Source: Pseudomonadota bacterium (GTDB lineage Bacteria > Desulfobacterota > Binatia > Binatales > Binataceae). From it: 56,950 nt of DNA. Location: the NCBI GenBank assembly GCA_021324455.1, contig JAJPJA010000043.1, positions 1 to 56,950 on the forward strand, in the 5' to 3' direction. The position numbers and the translations under genes were made by a program. Below the pieces are notes generated by a model. That model saw nothing but the letters and a program-made list of their open reading frames with translations, searched no databases and was not told the origin of the DNA. This document shows, piece after piece, positions 44,359-53,557 of this stretch (position 1 is the stretch's first letter; each line of letters starts with the position of its first letter).

Positions 44359-46416
44359 ATGAAACATTCGCGACCGGTCAGGATGTGGTTGTTGGGTTTG
44401 GCGGGCGCCGCCGTATGCGCCGTATCGATCGCGGTCGCCGCGGCCAATGCGCCGGGGCAGTCCGCCTTTGCCGCCGGCTACCAGGCCTATGAACGCGGCG
44501 ACATGGTATCCGCAATACAGAGTTTGCAGGCGGCGGGCGACGCGGGCGTCCTGGGCGATTACACACTTTACTACCTGGGCCAGGCCCAGCTCCGGCAGCA
44601 GGATCTGAACGGCGCGGCGGCGAGCTTCACGCGGCTGGTGTCGCGCTATCCGCAGAGCATCTTCGCGGCCCGCGCCGAGCTGGCGTTGGCCAACCTCGCG
44701 ATGACGCGCAGTCAGCCCGCCGCGGCGCGCGGATATGCCCTCGCCGCGCTGGACCGATCCGAAAGCGCTGGCGTGCAGGCGCCCGCCCGCCTGGTGCTGG
44801 GACAAGCGCTGATCGAACTGGGCCAGGCGTCCGCGGCCTATCAGCAGCTCCAGCAAGTGCGCCGGAACTATCCGCGCAGCGCGTCCGATGCGGGCGCCCG
44901 CGCGCTCGAGCGCTCGCTGCTGCTTTCGCATCCGGAACTGGCCGATACGTCCTCGCTCACCTATCTGACCGGCGAAGCGGAACTGCTGCTGAGCGAAGGC
45001 CAGACCGGCGCGGCCTACGCCGCCGCATCCGCGGCCCTCGCGCTGCAGCCGCCGGCATCGGTGCGCGCCGCGATGCTCTGGACACAGGCCAGAGCGTCGC
45101 GCGCCAACCGCGAGCGCGCGCTGAAATCGTATCTGGCCGCCGCGCCGCGCGGACCCAAAGCGCCCCAGGCGCTGTTCGATATCGCGCGGATTTACTGGCA
45201 TCGCAAGGACACCGCCGGCGCCCGGATGTACTTGCGCGAGCTGACGGCTGATTTCCCCGACTCCAGCCTGGCAGCCGGCGCGATGCTGCGAATCGGGCGC
45301 ACTTATGAAGACGAGGATCGTTTCGATCAGGCGCGATCGGCCTATCTTGCCGCCGCCGCGGCGCATCCGCACAGCGCCGCCGCGGCCGACGCGCGTTTCC
45401 GCTCCGCGTGGCTGCTCTACCGCCGCCATCAATTTGCCAACGCCGCCGCCGAGTTCGAAGCGATGAGAGCGCGGGCGGCCGACCCGATCGAGCGTTCGAT
45501 GTACGTCTACTGGGAGGCGCGATCGCTGGAGCAGTCGGGTCAGGGCGAGCGCGCCAGAGAGATCTTTACCGGCCTCGCCGCCAGCGTCGCGACCAATTAC
45601 TACCCCGAGATGGCGGCCCGGCGGGTCGGAGCGCCGCGCATCGAACTGTCGGCCGTGGACTTGATCGCACCGCCCGCGCCGGCAACCGCGGACGGATCGG
45701 TCGCGTTCCATCTGCAGCGCGCGCTGGCGCTGAAGTCGCTGGCCTTGCAGCGGCTCGAACTGGGTGAATTGAGACGGATAGCCGCGCTCAGCCAGGGCAG
45801 CCGCGCGATGCGCATGTTCCTGCTGGCGGAGTATCCGCAGGCCGACGGCTACCACGACGCGACCGCGCTGGCGACGGAGATGGCGGCGCGGGGCGAGATC
45901 TCCAGTGCGATGGCCGAGCGCATCCGCTATCCGCGCGCGTACTGGCCGCTGTTCTCCCAGGCCGCCGCGCGCACCGGCGTCAATCCCTACCTGCTGCTTT
46001 CGATCTCGCGGCAGGAAAGCCTGTTCAATCCCAGCGCATGCTCGCCGGCCGACGCGCGCGGCGTGATGCAGCTGCTGCCGGCCACCGCGCAGAAGGTGGC
46101 GGCGCGCACCGGGATACCGCCGGATCGAATCGATCTCTACGACCCGTCGATCAACATCGAACTGGGCAGCGCCAAGCTCAAGGAGCTGATGGCGATGTTC
46201 GGGGGCGACGAGTTCAAGGCGATCGCGGCTTATAACGGCGGCGAGGAAGCGGTCGCCAGGTGGGTGGAACGCTATGGCGGTGCGGACGACGAATGGGTGG
46301 AGAACATCGAATTCGCCGAAACCCGCAATTATGTCAAGAAGGTTATCGGCGGAATCCGCGAGTACCGCATGCTCTACCCCTCCCTAACCATACAAACCGC
46401 CGCGCGCTATAATTGA
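44359..46416 (+). CDS. slt: Soluble lytic murein transglycosylase with TPR-like region
   Basis: A 685-residue exported protein. The signal segment is WLLGLAGAAVCAVSIAVAAA, then a long helical superhelix of Ala-rich TPR-type repeats to about 480. The C-terminal goose-lysozyme-like SLT domain has the catalytic Glu in SRQESLFNPSA, GVMQLLPATAQKVA, DPSINIELGS and AAYNGG. It cleaves peptidoglycan to anhydro-MurNAc fragments. It is divergent from maf. The product feeds recycling, for which amgK-murU occur at 52-53 kb. Confidence 0.93.
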   Translation: MKHSRPVRMWLLGLAGAAVCAVSIAVAAANAPGQSAFAAGYQAYERGDMVSAIQSLQAAGDAGVLGDYTLYYLGQAQLRQQDLNGAAASFTRLVSRYPQSIFAARAELALANLAMTRSQPAAARGYALAALDRSESAGVQAPARLVLGQALIELGQASAAYQQLQQVRRNYPRSASDAGARALERSLLLSHPELADTSSLTYLTGEAELLLSEGQTGAAYAAASAALALQPPASVRAAMLWTQARASRANRERALKSYLAAAPRGPKAPQALFDIARIYWHRKDTAGARMYLRELTADFPDSSLAAGAMLRIGRTYEDEDRFDQARSAYLAAAAAHPHSAAAADARFRSAWLLYRRHQFANAAAEFEAMRARAADPIERSMYVYWEARSLEQSGQGERAREIFTGLAASVATNYYPEMAARRVGAPRIELSAVDLIAPPAPATADGSVAFHLQRALALKSLALQRLELGELRRIAALSQGSRAMRMFLLAEYPQADGYHDATALATEMAARGEISSAMAERIRYPRAYWPLFSQAAARTGVNPYLLLSISRQESLFNPSACSPADARGVMQLLPATAQKVAARTGIPPDRIDLYDPSINIELGSAKLKELMAMFGGDEFKAIAAYNGGEEAVARWVERYGGADDEWVENIEFAETRNYVKKVIGGIREYRMLYPSLTIQTAARYN

Positions 46417-46419
46417 TCC

Positions 46420-47013
46420 ATGTCACTGACATCGCGCTTCGCGGACGCGCTCGGGTTTGCCTTTGAGGTGCATCGCGAGCAGACCAAAAAGGGTGGTACG
46501 GTACCCTATATTTCCCATCCGCTCGAGGTCGCGGGCACGGTTCTGTCCTTCGGCGGCAATGAGGACGAAGCGATTGCCGGGCTGCTTCACGACTCCGTCG
46601 AGGACCATCCCGATGTCGTATCGTTCGAGAAAATCGCCCGGCGCTTCGGCGCGGCGGTGGCCGATATAGTCAGGAGCTGCAGCGACGCCAGCGTGATTCC
46701 CAAGCCGCCGTGGCGTCCGCGCAAGGAGAAATATATCGAGCATCTGCGCACCGCCAACGAATCCGTGCTGATGGTATCGGCGGCGGACAAGCTGGCCAAC
46801 GCGCGCGCCGTGATGAAGGATTATCGCGAAGTTGGAGATAAGCTCTGGGAGCGTTTCAACGCCGGCAAGGCGGATCAGCTCTGGTATTACCGCACCGTTG
46901 CCCAGGTGCTGACTCAGGCGGCGGGAGCGGGGCGCGCGCGTGCGCTGGCCGCCGAACTGCGGCGCGCGGTGCAAGAACTTGAGAAACTGTGCGGCGACCC
47001 GGATCCCGGTTGA
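46420..47013 (+). CDS. HD-domain (p)ppGpp hydrolase-like protein
   Basis: A 197-residue single HD domain of the SpoT/MESH1-like group: YISHPLEVAGTVLSFGGNED, the metal HD in AGLLHDSVEDH, and SAADKLANARAVM for the C-terminal Asp. No synthetase or TGS/ACT domains are present, so it resembles a small alarmone hydrolase, possibly acting on ppGpp or other nucleotides. It starts 3 bases after the slt stop. Confidence 0.85.
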   Translation: MSLTSRFADALGFAFEVHREQTKKGGTVPYISHPLEVAGTVLSFGGNEDEAIAGLLHDSVEDHPDVVSFEKIARRFGAAVADIVRSCSDASVIPKPPWRPRKEKYIEHLRTANESVLMVSAADKLANARAVMKDYREVGDKLWERFNAGKADQLWYYRTVAQVLTQAAGAGRARALAAELRRAVQELEKLCGDPDPG

Positions 47014-47863
47014 GAGCGCCAGCGCGCCGCACTGCCGGATCACTTCGCTTGCTCCGCCCGAGGCCGCGGTTGGAGTCGACGTTGGCGAAGATTTTCTCGA
47101 TCTCGCCGTCCTGCGGATCAAGTCGGCCGTCCTGACCCATCATCGCCTTGCATTGGCCGATCTCGAAGGCGATCCGGTGCGGGCTCTGACCTCGCGCCTG
47201 CGCGCCTGCTGTCCCGATACCAGTTCGCGCTGGCTCGCTTTGATCGATTCGCCGCGCTGGCCGCGGGATTTGGACTGCTCGAAAGCCGGGGTGGTGGTGC
47301 GCGATCCGGTGCCCGCCGGACGCGGACTGGATCGGGCGCTGCGCGCGATACTGCCGCGCTCGCTTGGGTTGTCGATGTTTCCCACACCGAAGCTCGCGTA
47401 TTTCAGCGGATGAGCCGCGGCGTCAGGCTGCAAGCCGCATCTGCGTTTGATGTACCGCGCGCTTTTCACCTGTGCCGGTGCGCCCTGGGTTTCAGCGTCA
47501 GCCGCGGGCGGCAACTTCACGCGTTTCATGCTGGCCGGTTTTGTTAGCTTCAGGGCATGGCGGGAGATGGGCGTGCCGGCGCTGGAAGCTTATCCCGATC
47601 TGCAATTCAGATTGAATTCGCGCGGCGCGCTGCCGCCCAAACGCGCGCGCGGAAAAGCGTTGAGCGCGCGCGCCCGGATAATCGGACGCCTGCGGCGATC
47701 CTTTGGCTTGAGCGGCGCCGCCGGGCCGCGGACGCTCGATCAGGCCGACGCGGAGGTGCTGGCGCTGACGGCGGCGATCGCGGCGCGCACCGGTTCGCTG
47801 GCCGCACTGGAGCATCCGGCGGAGGGCCGTTTTCTGTTAACCTTGCGCGCAATGATTCGCTAA
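46979..47863 (+). pseudogene. DUF429-like gene interrupted by an in-frame TGA
   Basis: One frame carries both halves. The first half (VGVDVGEDFLDLAVL, LIDSPRWPRDLD, GRGLDRALRAILPRSLGLSM, FPTPKLAYFSG) ends at TGA 47411-47413. The second half, in the same frame, continues CKPHLRLMYRALF, GGNFTRFMLAGF, GVPALEAYPDLQFRL, LDQADAEVLALTAA and HPAEGRFLL. Together they match a DUF429-type RNase-H-like protein. No ATG/GTG/TTG precedes the domain closer than TTG 46979, inside the HD gene. It reads as a nonsense-interrupted gene, an assembly error or TGA readthrough. Confidence 0.65.
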
Positions 47864-47907
47864 CCTGCGGGGCGGGTTTTGTTGTACCCTCCGCTCAGGA
47901 GCAAACG

Positions 47908-48756
47908 ATGCGTCTGCGGGGTCGAGTAGCGTTGATAACGGGCGCCAGCCGCGGGGTTGGCAAGCGCATCGCCCTGCAATTGGCCGAAGAGGGCGCTGCG
48001 ACGGTGCTGGCGGCGCGCACGGTGGGCGCAGGGCAGGGCAGCTTTCCCGGCTCGATCGAGGAAACCGCGCAGGAAGTGCGCCAGCGCGGCGGGGAGCCGC
48101 TGGCCGTCAAATGCGACCTGAGCGTGCCGGGCGATACGGAAAACCTCTGCCGCGCCGCGATGGAGAAGTTCGGACGCGTCGACTTTCTGATCAACAACGC
48201 CTTTTACAACAACGACCAGCATTACAACATGTTTCTCGATATCGACCTCGATACGTGGGAGAAATGCTGGATCGGCAATGTGCTGTCGCCGATTATCGCG
48301 TGCAGGATGCTGCTGCCGCAGATGATGGAGCGGCGCCAGGGAATTATCGTCAACCTGACTTCGCCGGTGGGATATTCCGATACTTCCGCGCCCGGCTTGC
48401 CGGGCAAGGGCGGCGTGGCCGCGACCTACGGCACCACCAAGGCCGCGCTGCATCGCTTCACCCACAACCTCGCCAAGGAAACCAAACTGCACAACGTCGC
48501 GAGCATCATTCTGGACCCGGGGTTTTCGGTCACCGAACGGATGCAGGCGCAGACGGCGTCGCGCGGCGGAATCGGCCTGGAAGCGGGGCATTCGCCGGAC
48601 GTTCCGGGGATAGCCGTGCGCTATCTGTGCACCTGTCCGAACCCGCTGATTTTCAATGGTAAAGTGATCTATTCGCCCGATTTCGTGCTGGAGCATTTCC
48701 TGGTCGAGAATCTCGGCGGCCCCGGCGAGCCGATTTCCTATCGCGCTCCGCGCTGA
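47908..48756 (+). CDS. Short-chain dehydrogenase/reductase
   Basis: A 282-residue SDR with cofactor loop TGASRGVGKRIAL, an unusual insertion VGAGQGSFPGSIEETAQE after strand 2, INNAF, catalytic Ser in VNLTSPVG and YGTTK, and ILDPGFSVTERM. AGGAG stands 6 bases before ATG 47908, although the frame is open upstream. It is a single gene between the interrupted DUF429 gene and the exporter. The substrate is unknown. Confidence 0.88.
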   Translation: MRLRGRVALITGASRGVGKRIALQLAEEGAATVLAARTVGAGQGSFPGSIEETAQEVRQRGGEPLAVKCDLSVPGDTENLCRAAMEKFGRVDFLINNAFYNNDQHYNMFLDIDLDTWEKCWIGNVLSPIIACRMLLPQMMERRQGIIVNLTSPVGYSDTSAPGLPGKGGVAATYGTTKAALHRFTHNLAKETKLHNVASIILDPGFSVTERMQAQTASRGGIGLEAGHSPDVPGIAVRYLCTCPNPLIFNGKVIYSPDFVLEHFLVENLGGPGEPISYRAPR

Positions 48757-48847
48757 GGCGCCGCAGGCATCAAACGGTTGCGCTGGCGCGTCGATTTGTC
48801 GTAACGGTTGGGCGATTCGCGAACCCGCGACGGAGTTCCGCCCTGGT

Positions 48848-50452
48848 ATGACTCAACCCGGCGCAGCCGCTGCCCGCCAGGATAACACCCCCCGCCCGTC
48901 GGCGGCGCCGGCGGGCGCCACCAAGTGGCTGGTCGGACTCTCGGTGATGACCGGCACGTTCATGTCGATCATGGACGTGAGCGTGGTCAACGTCGCGCTG
49001 CCGCATATGATGGGCAGCTTCGGCCAGGACCTGCTGACCATCACCTGGGTATCGACCGCCTACAGTATCGCCGAAATCATCATGATCACCATGACCGGAT
49101 GGTGGTCGACGCTGATCGGCCGCAAGCATTATCTGCTGAGTTCGATGGTGGTATTTATCGCCGGCTCAATTCTGGCGGGCGCCTCGCATACCTTTACCCA
49201 GATGATGTTCGCGCGGGTGCTCCAGGGCATCGGCGGCGGCGGACTGATACCGGTGTCGCAGGCCATCATGCGCGAAACCTTTCCGCCCGCCGAACAGGGG
49301 ATGGCGATGGCGATCTTCAGTCTCGGCACCCTTTTGGCGCCGGCCCTGGGACCGACTCTGGGCGGATGGCTGGTCGATAACTTCGGCTGGCAATGGATTT
49401 TCTATATCAATCTGCCGATTTGCATTTTCGGCATCCTGATGGTGTCGGTGTTCGTCAACGACCCGCCCTATTTGAAACGCTACATCGGCCGCATCGACTG
49501 GACCGGGATCAGCCTGCTGGCGATCGGCCTCAGCGCGATGCAGCTGGTGCTGGAGCGCGGCGAGGAAGTGGACTGGTTTTCCTCCAACTGGATCGTGCTG
49601 GGCACGATCGTCGCGGCCGGCGCGCTGGCGGGACTGATCGCCAATGAATTCACCTGCAGCGACCCGATCATCGATTTTCGCGTGATGCGCAACGTGCCGC
49701 TCAGCGTCGGATCGGTGATCGGGTCGATCGTGAGCTTCGCGCTGTTCGGCACCACCTTCATCCTGCCGCAATGGAATCAGACCCTGCTCGGCTACCCCGC
49801 CTTCAAAGCCGGGCTGGTGCTGATTCCGCGCACGATGGTGATGTTCGCCGTAATTCCGATCGTGGGACGTTTGTACAATTACACCAATCCGCGTTTCATG
49901 GTGTCGGCGGGTCTGAGCCTGCTCGTGTTCACGACCTGGAGTCTGGGCCATTTCCCGCTCAACGTCAGCTTCTGGAGCTTCACCCCGATGCTGGCGATCA
50001 TGGGCGTGGGGATGGCGATCGGGATGGTGACGGTCAGCACGACGGCGCTGAGCACCGTGCCCAAGCCGCGGATGACCGCCGCCTCCAGCCTGTTTACGCT
50101 GTTCCGCCGCATCGCGGGCAATGTGGCCTACGCCCTGGACGCGACTTTAATCGCGCGGCGCAGCCAGTTTCATCGGGCGATGCTGATCCACAACCTGAGC
50201 CCGCTGAATATCACTTACACCAGCCGCCATGAGGGCCTGGCGCTGGGGCTGATGCGCCGCGGAATGGATTCAACCATTGCGCTGCAATCCTCATCCAAAA
50301 TGATCGATGACCTGATCAACCGCCACGCCACCATGATGGCTTACAATGACACCTTGACTCTGGTTTCGGTCCTGACCCTGCCGGGCATCGTGCTGGCGAT
50401 GTTTCTGCCGCGCCGCGCCATTCCCGACGCCGAGCCGGAAATCGAACCGTAG
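48848..50452 (+). CDS. DHA2-family MFS drug/metabolite exporter (EmrB/QacA type)
   Basis: A 534-residue protein with 14 predicted transmembrane segments. It has motif D1-like FMSIMDVSVVNVALPHM, WVSTAYSIAEIIMITMTG, motif A-like GRKHYLLSSMVVF, motif C-like GPTLGGWLVDNFGWQWIFY, then DWTGISLLAIGLSAMQLVLE. It exports hydrophobic compounds by proton antiport. No EmrA-type adaptor gene is adjacent. It precedes amidohydrolase 3 by 47 bases on the same strand. Confidence 0.92.
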   Translation: MTQPGAAAARQDNTPRPSAAPAGATKWLVGLSVMTGTFMSIMDVSVVNVALPHMMGSFGQDLLTITWVSTAYSIAEIIMITMTGWWSTLIGRKHYLLSSMVVFIAGSILAGASHTFTQMMFARVLQGIGGGGLIPVSQAIMRETFPPAEQGMAMAIFSLGTLLAPALGPTLGGWLVDNFGWQWIFYINLPICIFGILMVSVFVNDPPYLKRYIGRIDWTGISLLAIGLSAMQLVLERGEEVDWFSSNWIVLGTIVAAGALAGLIANEFTCSDPIIDFRVMRNVPLSVGSVIGSIVSFALFGTTFILPQWNQTLLGYPAFKAGLVLIPRTMVMFAVIPIVGRLYNYTNPRFMVSAGLSLLVFTTWSLGHFPLNVSFWSFTPMLAIMGVGMAIGMVTVSTTALSTVPKPRMTAASSLFTLFRRIAGNVAYALDATLIARRSQFHRAMLIHNLSPLNITYTSRHEGLALGLMRRGMDSTIALQSSSKMIDDLINRHATMMAYNDTLTLVSVLTLPGIVLAMFLPRRAIPDAEPEIEP

Positions 50453-50499
50453 ATGGACAATGGATCCTGTCGCAGTTAAAAGATCTGACCGAGGTTGAC

Positions 50500-51633
50500 A
50501 TGGACACCGAGCAGCACGGATTCATCGACTCCGACGCGCACATCCTGGAGCCTGACGACATCTGGGAGAAATACCTCGATCCCGAATTCCGCGGCGAGAT
50601 GCCGCGGACGCGATGCTGGTACGAGGGCGAGCAGATGGGATTCGGGTTCGAGATCGAGGTCGGCGGCTACGACATGCCGATTGGCGTGCCGCACATGCTG
50701 ACCGTGCTGCCGGGACTGCCGGCTGCCTACGCGGAATACGCGCGCCAGGGTTTTCCGCCGCACATCTACCGCGCGGCGATGGAGCGCGTCGGGATGGAAT
50801 ACATGGTCGCGTATCCTACCGTGGGGCTGTATGTGACCGCCGCGCCGACGCTCAAAGCCGCCACCGCGGCCGCATATCGCCGCGCCTACAACCGCTGGCT
50901 GAATGACTTCTGCAAAGATGCCGGTCCGCGGCTGCTGGGCGCCGGTTCGCTGGATCTGCGCGATCCCGAAGAAGCTGCGCGCGAGGCCGTGCGCTGCGTC
51001 GAGCAGTACGGCTTCAAGGCGTTGCATATCAATCCGGCGCCGGTTGGCGGAAAGCATCTGTACGATTCCTGCTACGACCGCCTGTGGGCGACGATTGCCG
51101 ACCTCGATGTTCCCGTCGGCGTGCACGTCAGTGCATACAACGCGGCCGATCCGATGCTGCAGGATTACCTGCCGGGGCTGGCCTCGGCGCAGGCGGTGAT
51201 GGCCTTCAGCATCGGCAACATGATTGCCAGCGCCGCGTTTATCGTGGGCGGCGTGCTGGAGCGGCATCCGAAGCTGCGCGTCGTGCATCTGGAATCGGGC
51301 GCCGGATGGGCCGCGTTCTGGCTCGATCGCCTCAAAGCCGGACTGATGGGCGGGTTCCGCGAGGTGGATATTCCCGGCCTGCGGCTGCATCCGGTGGAAT
51401 ACTTCCAGCGCCAATGCTACATCGCGGCCGACACCGACGACCCCGGCATCAAGCAGGTAATCGACGCGATGGGCGACAACAATATCGTGCTGTCCACCGA
51501 CTTCGGCCATCCCGAAGGATGGAAATACACGCGTGCCGTCGAGGAACTGATGGAAGTCTCCGGCGTGAGCATCGAAAGCAAGCGCAAAATCATGTGGGAC
51601 AACGCGCTCAGACTGCACGCGTTGCGGCCATAA
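50500..51633 (+). CDS. Amidohydrolase 2-family protein (paralogue 3)
   Basis: A 377-residue PF04909-type TIM barrel. Its metal motif DAH is in FIDSDAHILEPDDIW, with YNRWLNDFCKDAGPRLLGAG, HINPAPVGGKH, VGVHVSAYN, VVHLESGAGW and the final metal Asp in LSTDFGHPEGW. It forms a third subgroup, unlike paralogues 1, 4 and 5 in its N-terminal region. GAGG precedes ATG 50500. It may share a transcript with the exporter upstream. Confidence 0.88.
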   Translation: MDTEQHGFIDSDAHILEPDDIWEKYLDPEFRGEMPRTRCWYEGEQMGFGFEIEVGGYDMPIGVPHMLTVLPGLPAAYAEYARQGFPPHIYRAAMERVGMEYMVAYPTVGLYVTAAPTLKAATAAAYRRAYNRWLNDFCKDAGPRLLGAGSLDLRDPEEAAREAVRCVEQYGFKALHINPAPVGGKHLYDSCYDRLWATIADLDVPVGVHVSAYNAADPMLQDYLPGLASAQAVMAFSIGNMIASAAFIVGGVLERHPKLRVVHLESGAGWAAFWLDRLKAGLMGGFREVDIPGLRLHPVEYFQRQCYIAADTDDPGIKQVIDAMGDNNIVLSTDFGHPEGWKYTRAVEELMEVSGVSIESKRKIMWDNALRLHALRP

Positions 51634-51636
51634 ATC

Positions 51637-52389
51637 TCACGCGGCCGGGTTGGGCGCGAATTCGCGTTTCAGCTTTTCATACGTCGGCAGGTCGTCCACG
51701 GTGCGGAACATGCCGCGATGCACATAGCCGAACAGCGGCAGGCCGCGGGCAACCATCGGCGCGAACAGATCCTTCATGCTGCTGAACGGCCCGGCCGGCG
51801 GCATCAGCTCATAAACGCCGGGCTCGCAGATATAAAGGCCGCAGAACATGTAGGGCTCCACCGCAACGCAGGGCGGCTGGGCGGGAAAATCCTCGAAGCC
51901 GCCGCCGCGCGCCCTCAGCAGACGGATGCGCCGCAGCCGCCCGTCGCGGTCGATTTCCAGTTGACTGTACGCGTCCAGGTTGGCCGGCCGATGCAGCGCG
52001 AATGACGCCAGCGCGCCGCGCCCGCGATGCGCCGCAAGCATCGCGGGCAGGTCGAGATCCATGATGGTGTCGGAGTTCGCGACCACGAACGGTTCGGATC
52101 CGAAAAAGCTTCGCAAGCCGCACAAGGGACCGCCGGTGCCCAACAGCACGGCTTCCGGCGCATAGGTAATCTCCAGACCGAGGCCGCGTCCGTCGCCCAG
52201 TGCGCTTTCTATCCGATGGGCCAGGTGATGAACATTGATTGCGATCTGAGTAATGCCGGCCCGCTTGAGCATCAGCAGCGCATAATGGATCAGCGGCTGT
52301 CCGCCCAATTCCAGCATTGGCTTGGGGATGCTCTCGGTAAGCGGACGCAGCCGCTCGCCTTTGCCCGCGGCCAGAACCAGCGCCTTCAT
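51637..52389 (-). CDS. murU: MurNAc-1-phosphate uridylyltransferase-like nucleotidyltransferase
   Basis: A 250-residue sugar-phosphate nucleotidyltransferase: KALVLAAGKGERLRPLTESI, KPMLELGGQPLIHYAL, LLGTGGPLCGLRSFFG, VANSDTIMDLDLPAML and YTVD-like FRTVDDLPTYEKL. Together with the adjacent kinase it matches the AmgK-MurU pair that makes UDP-MurNAc from recycled MurNAc and bypasses de novo MurA/MurB. It overlaps the kinase gene by four bases. Convergent with amidohydrolase 3. Confidence 0.85.
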   Translation of the reverse strand: MKALVLAAGKGERLRPLTESIPKPMLELGGQPLIHYALLMLKRAGITQIAINVHHLAHRIESALGDGRGLGLEITYAPEAVLLGTGGPLCGLRSFFGSEPFVVANSDTIMDLDLPAMLAAHRGRGALASFALHRPANLDAYSQLEIDRDGRLRRIRLLRARGGGFEDFPAQPPCVAVEPYMFCGLYICEPGVYELMPPAGPFSSMKDLFAPMVARGLPLFGYVHRGMFRTVDDLPTYEKLKREFAPNPAA

Positions 52390-53450
52390 GCCGCCCTCAA
52401 CGCTTCGCGCAAAGCGGGAAATTCACGCCCGGCGTCAAGCATCCGCCGCGCCTGCGCAATGGTTGCGGGCAGATAGGCGCTGTAACCGGATTTGCCGGTC
52501 CGTTCCAGGTACACAAAACGTCCGATCACTTTCAGCGCGTGCTGCAGCACGCACCAGCGATAGCTCTGCAGGAACGCGGCGCGCTCAAGTCCGGGCAGCC
52601 CGCTGGAACTGGCGGCGGCGAAATAGTAGTCGAGCAGTTCGGCTTCCAGAGCCGGCGTGATGAACCGGGCGGTGTCGCGCGTGGTCAGCAGGACGGATAA
52701 ATCCTGCGCCGCCGGCGCCATCAGCGCGTCCTGAAAATCGATTACCCGGATGCGCGGCGCCGCGCCGATAATCTGGATGAACAGGTTCTGGAAGTGGTAA
52801 TCGCGATGCGACAACACGCGCGGCAGCGCGCCGAGATTGTGCGCCAGCCGATCCAATTCGTACCCGAGCCCGCTCGAATCGGCGCCGGGCGCGATTGCCG
52901 GCAAGCCGTATTCGACGAATTGGTCCATCTCCCACCGGAACAGGCGCCGATCGTATGCGATGGAATACGCCATGCACTTGCGGGTGGGGAAAGAGGTGCC
53001 CTGGTGAATCCTGATCAATTCATCGATGGCGAGGCGATACAGATCGAATGCCCGGCGAGGATCGTGCTTCACCGCGGCGTACAGCGAGATTTCGCCGACA
53101 TCTTCAACCATGAGCCTGCGCTGCGCGGGATCGGCGGCGTAGAGCTCAGGAACCGCCGCGCCGATTTGACGCATCAGGCGATGCACGTTCACAAACGGCG
53201 GCTCCGCAAGCGGCTGCGGCGCCAGCTTCAGCGCGCGCGCGTACAGCGGAAGATCGTCGGGCCCCAGATCTATCGCGACGATGGAGGAGGGCGCCTCCGA
53301 GCCGGGGGCGGAGATAAACCCGCGCCAGAACCGGCGCATCGACGCGTCGCCCGTGAGTGCACACCAACGCGTAAGCCGCGCCCGCGGCCATTTTTGCGCC
53401 GCGATTTGCGCGGCCCACCGTCGCATCGATTCTGCGGTATCGTCGGACAC
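52386..53450 (-). CDS. amgK: Anomeric MurNAc/GlcNAc kinase-like aminoglycoside phosphotransferase
   Basis: A protein of about 354 residues with the APH fold: SMRRFWRGF region, VEDVGEISLYAAV, the catalytic loop LSHRDYHFQNLF and the metal Asp in VIDFQDAL. It should phosphorylate the anomeric carbon of MurNAc for MurU. The start is placed at GTG 53450; the frame is open to 53522 and no close ribosome site is seen. Confidence 0.83.
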   Translation of the reverse strand: MSDDTAESMRRWAAQIAAQKWPRARLTRWCALTGDASMRRFWRGFISAPGSEAPSSIVAIDLGPDDLPLYARALKLAPQPLAEPPFVNVHRLMRQIGAAVPELYAADPAQRRLMVEDVGEISLYAAVKHDPRRAFDLYRLAIDELIRIHQGTSFPTRKCMAYSIAYDRRLFRWEMDQFVEYGLPAIAPGADSSGLGYELDRLAHNLGALPRVLSHRDYHFQNLFIQIIGAAPRIRVIDFQDALMAPAAQDLSVLLTTRDTARFITPALEAELLDYYFAAASSSGLPGLERAAFLQSYRWCVLQHALKVIGRFVYLERTGKSGYSAYLPATIAQARRMLDAGREFPALREALRAA

Positions 53451-53557
53451 AGCCGCGATTGTAGCCTCCCGCAAAGGCTTCCGACAGCGGCGCGGGCGTC
53501 CGTGACCGCCATTGTTGCACACCCGGCCCGCGCCGGCGGCCCGCCGCCAGACTGCCG

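Noticed and set aside
47411..47413. Selenocysteine reading of the TGA in the DUF429-like gene
   Set aside because: No recognisable SECIS hairpin, no known selenoprotein in the family, and no sel genes in the window. It is kept only as a check in the findings.
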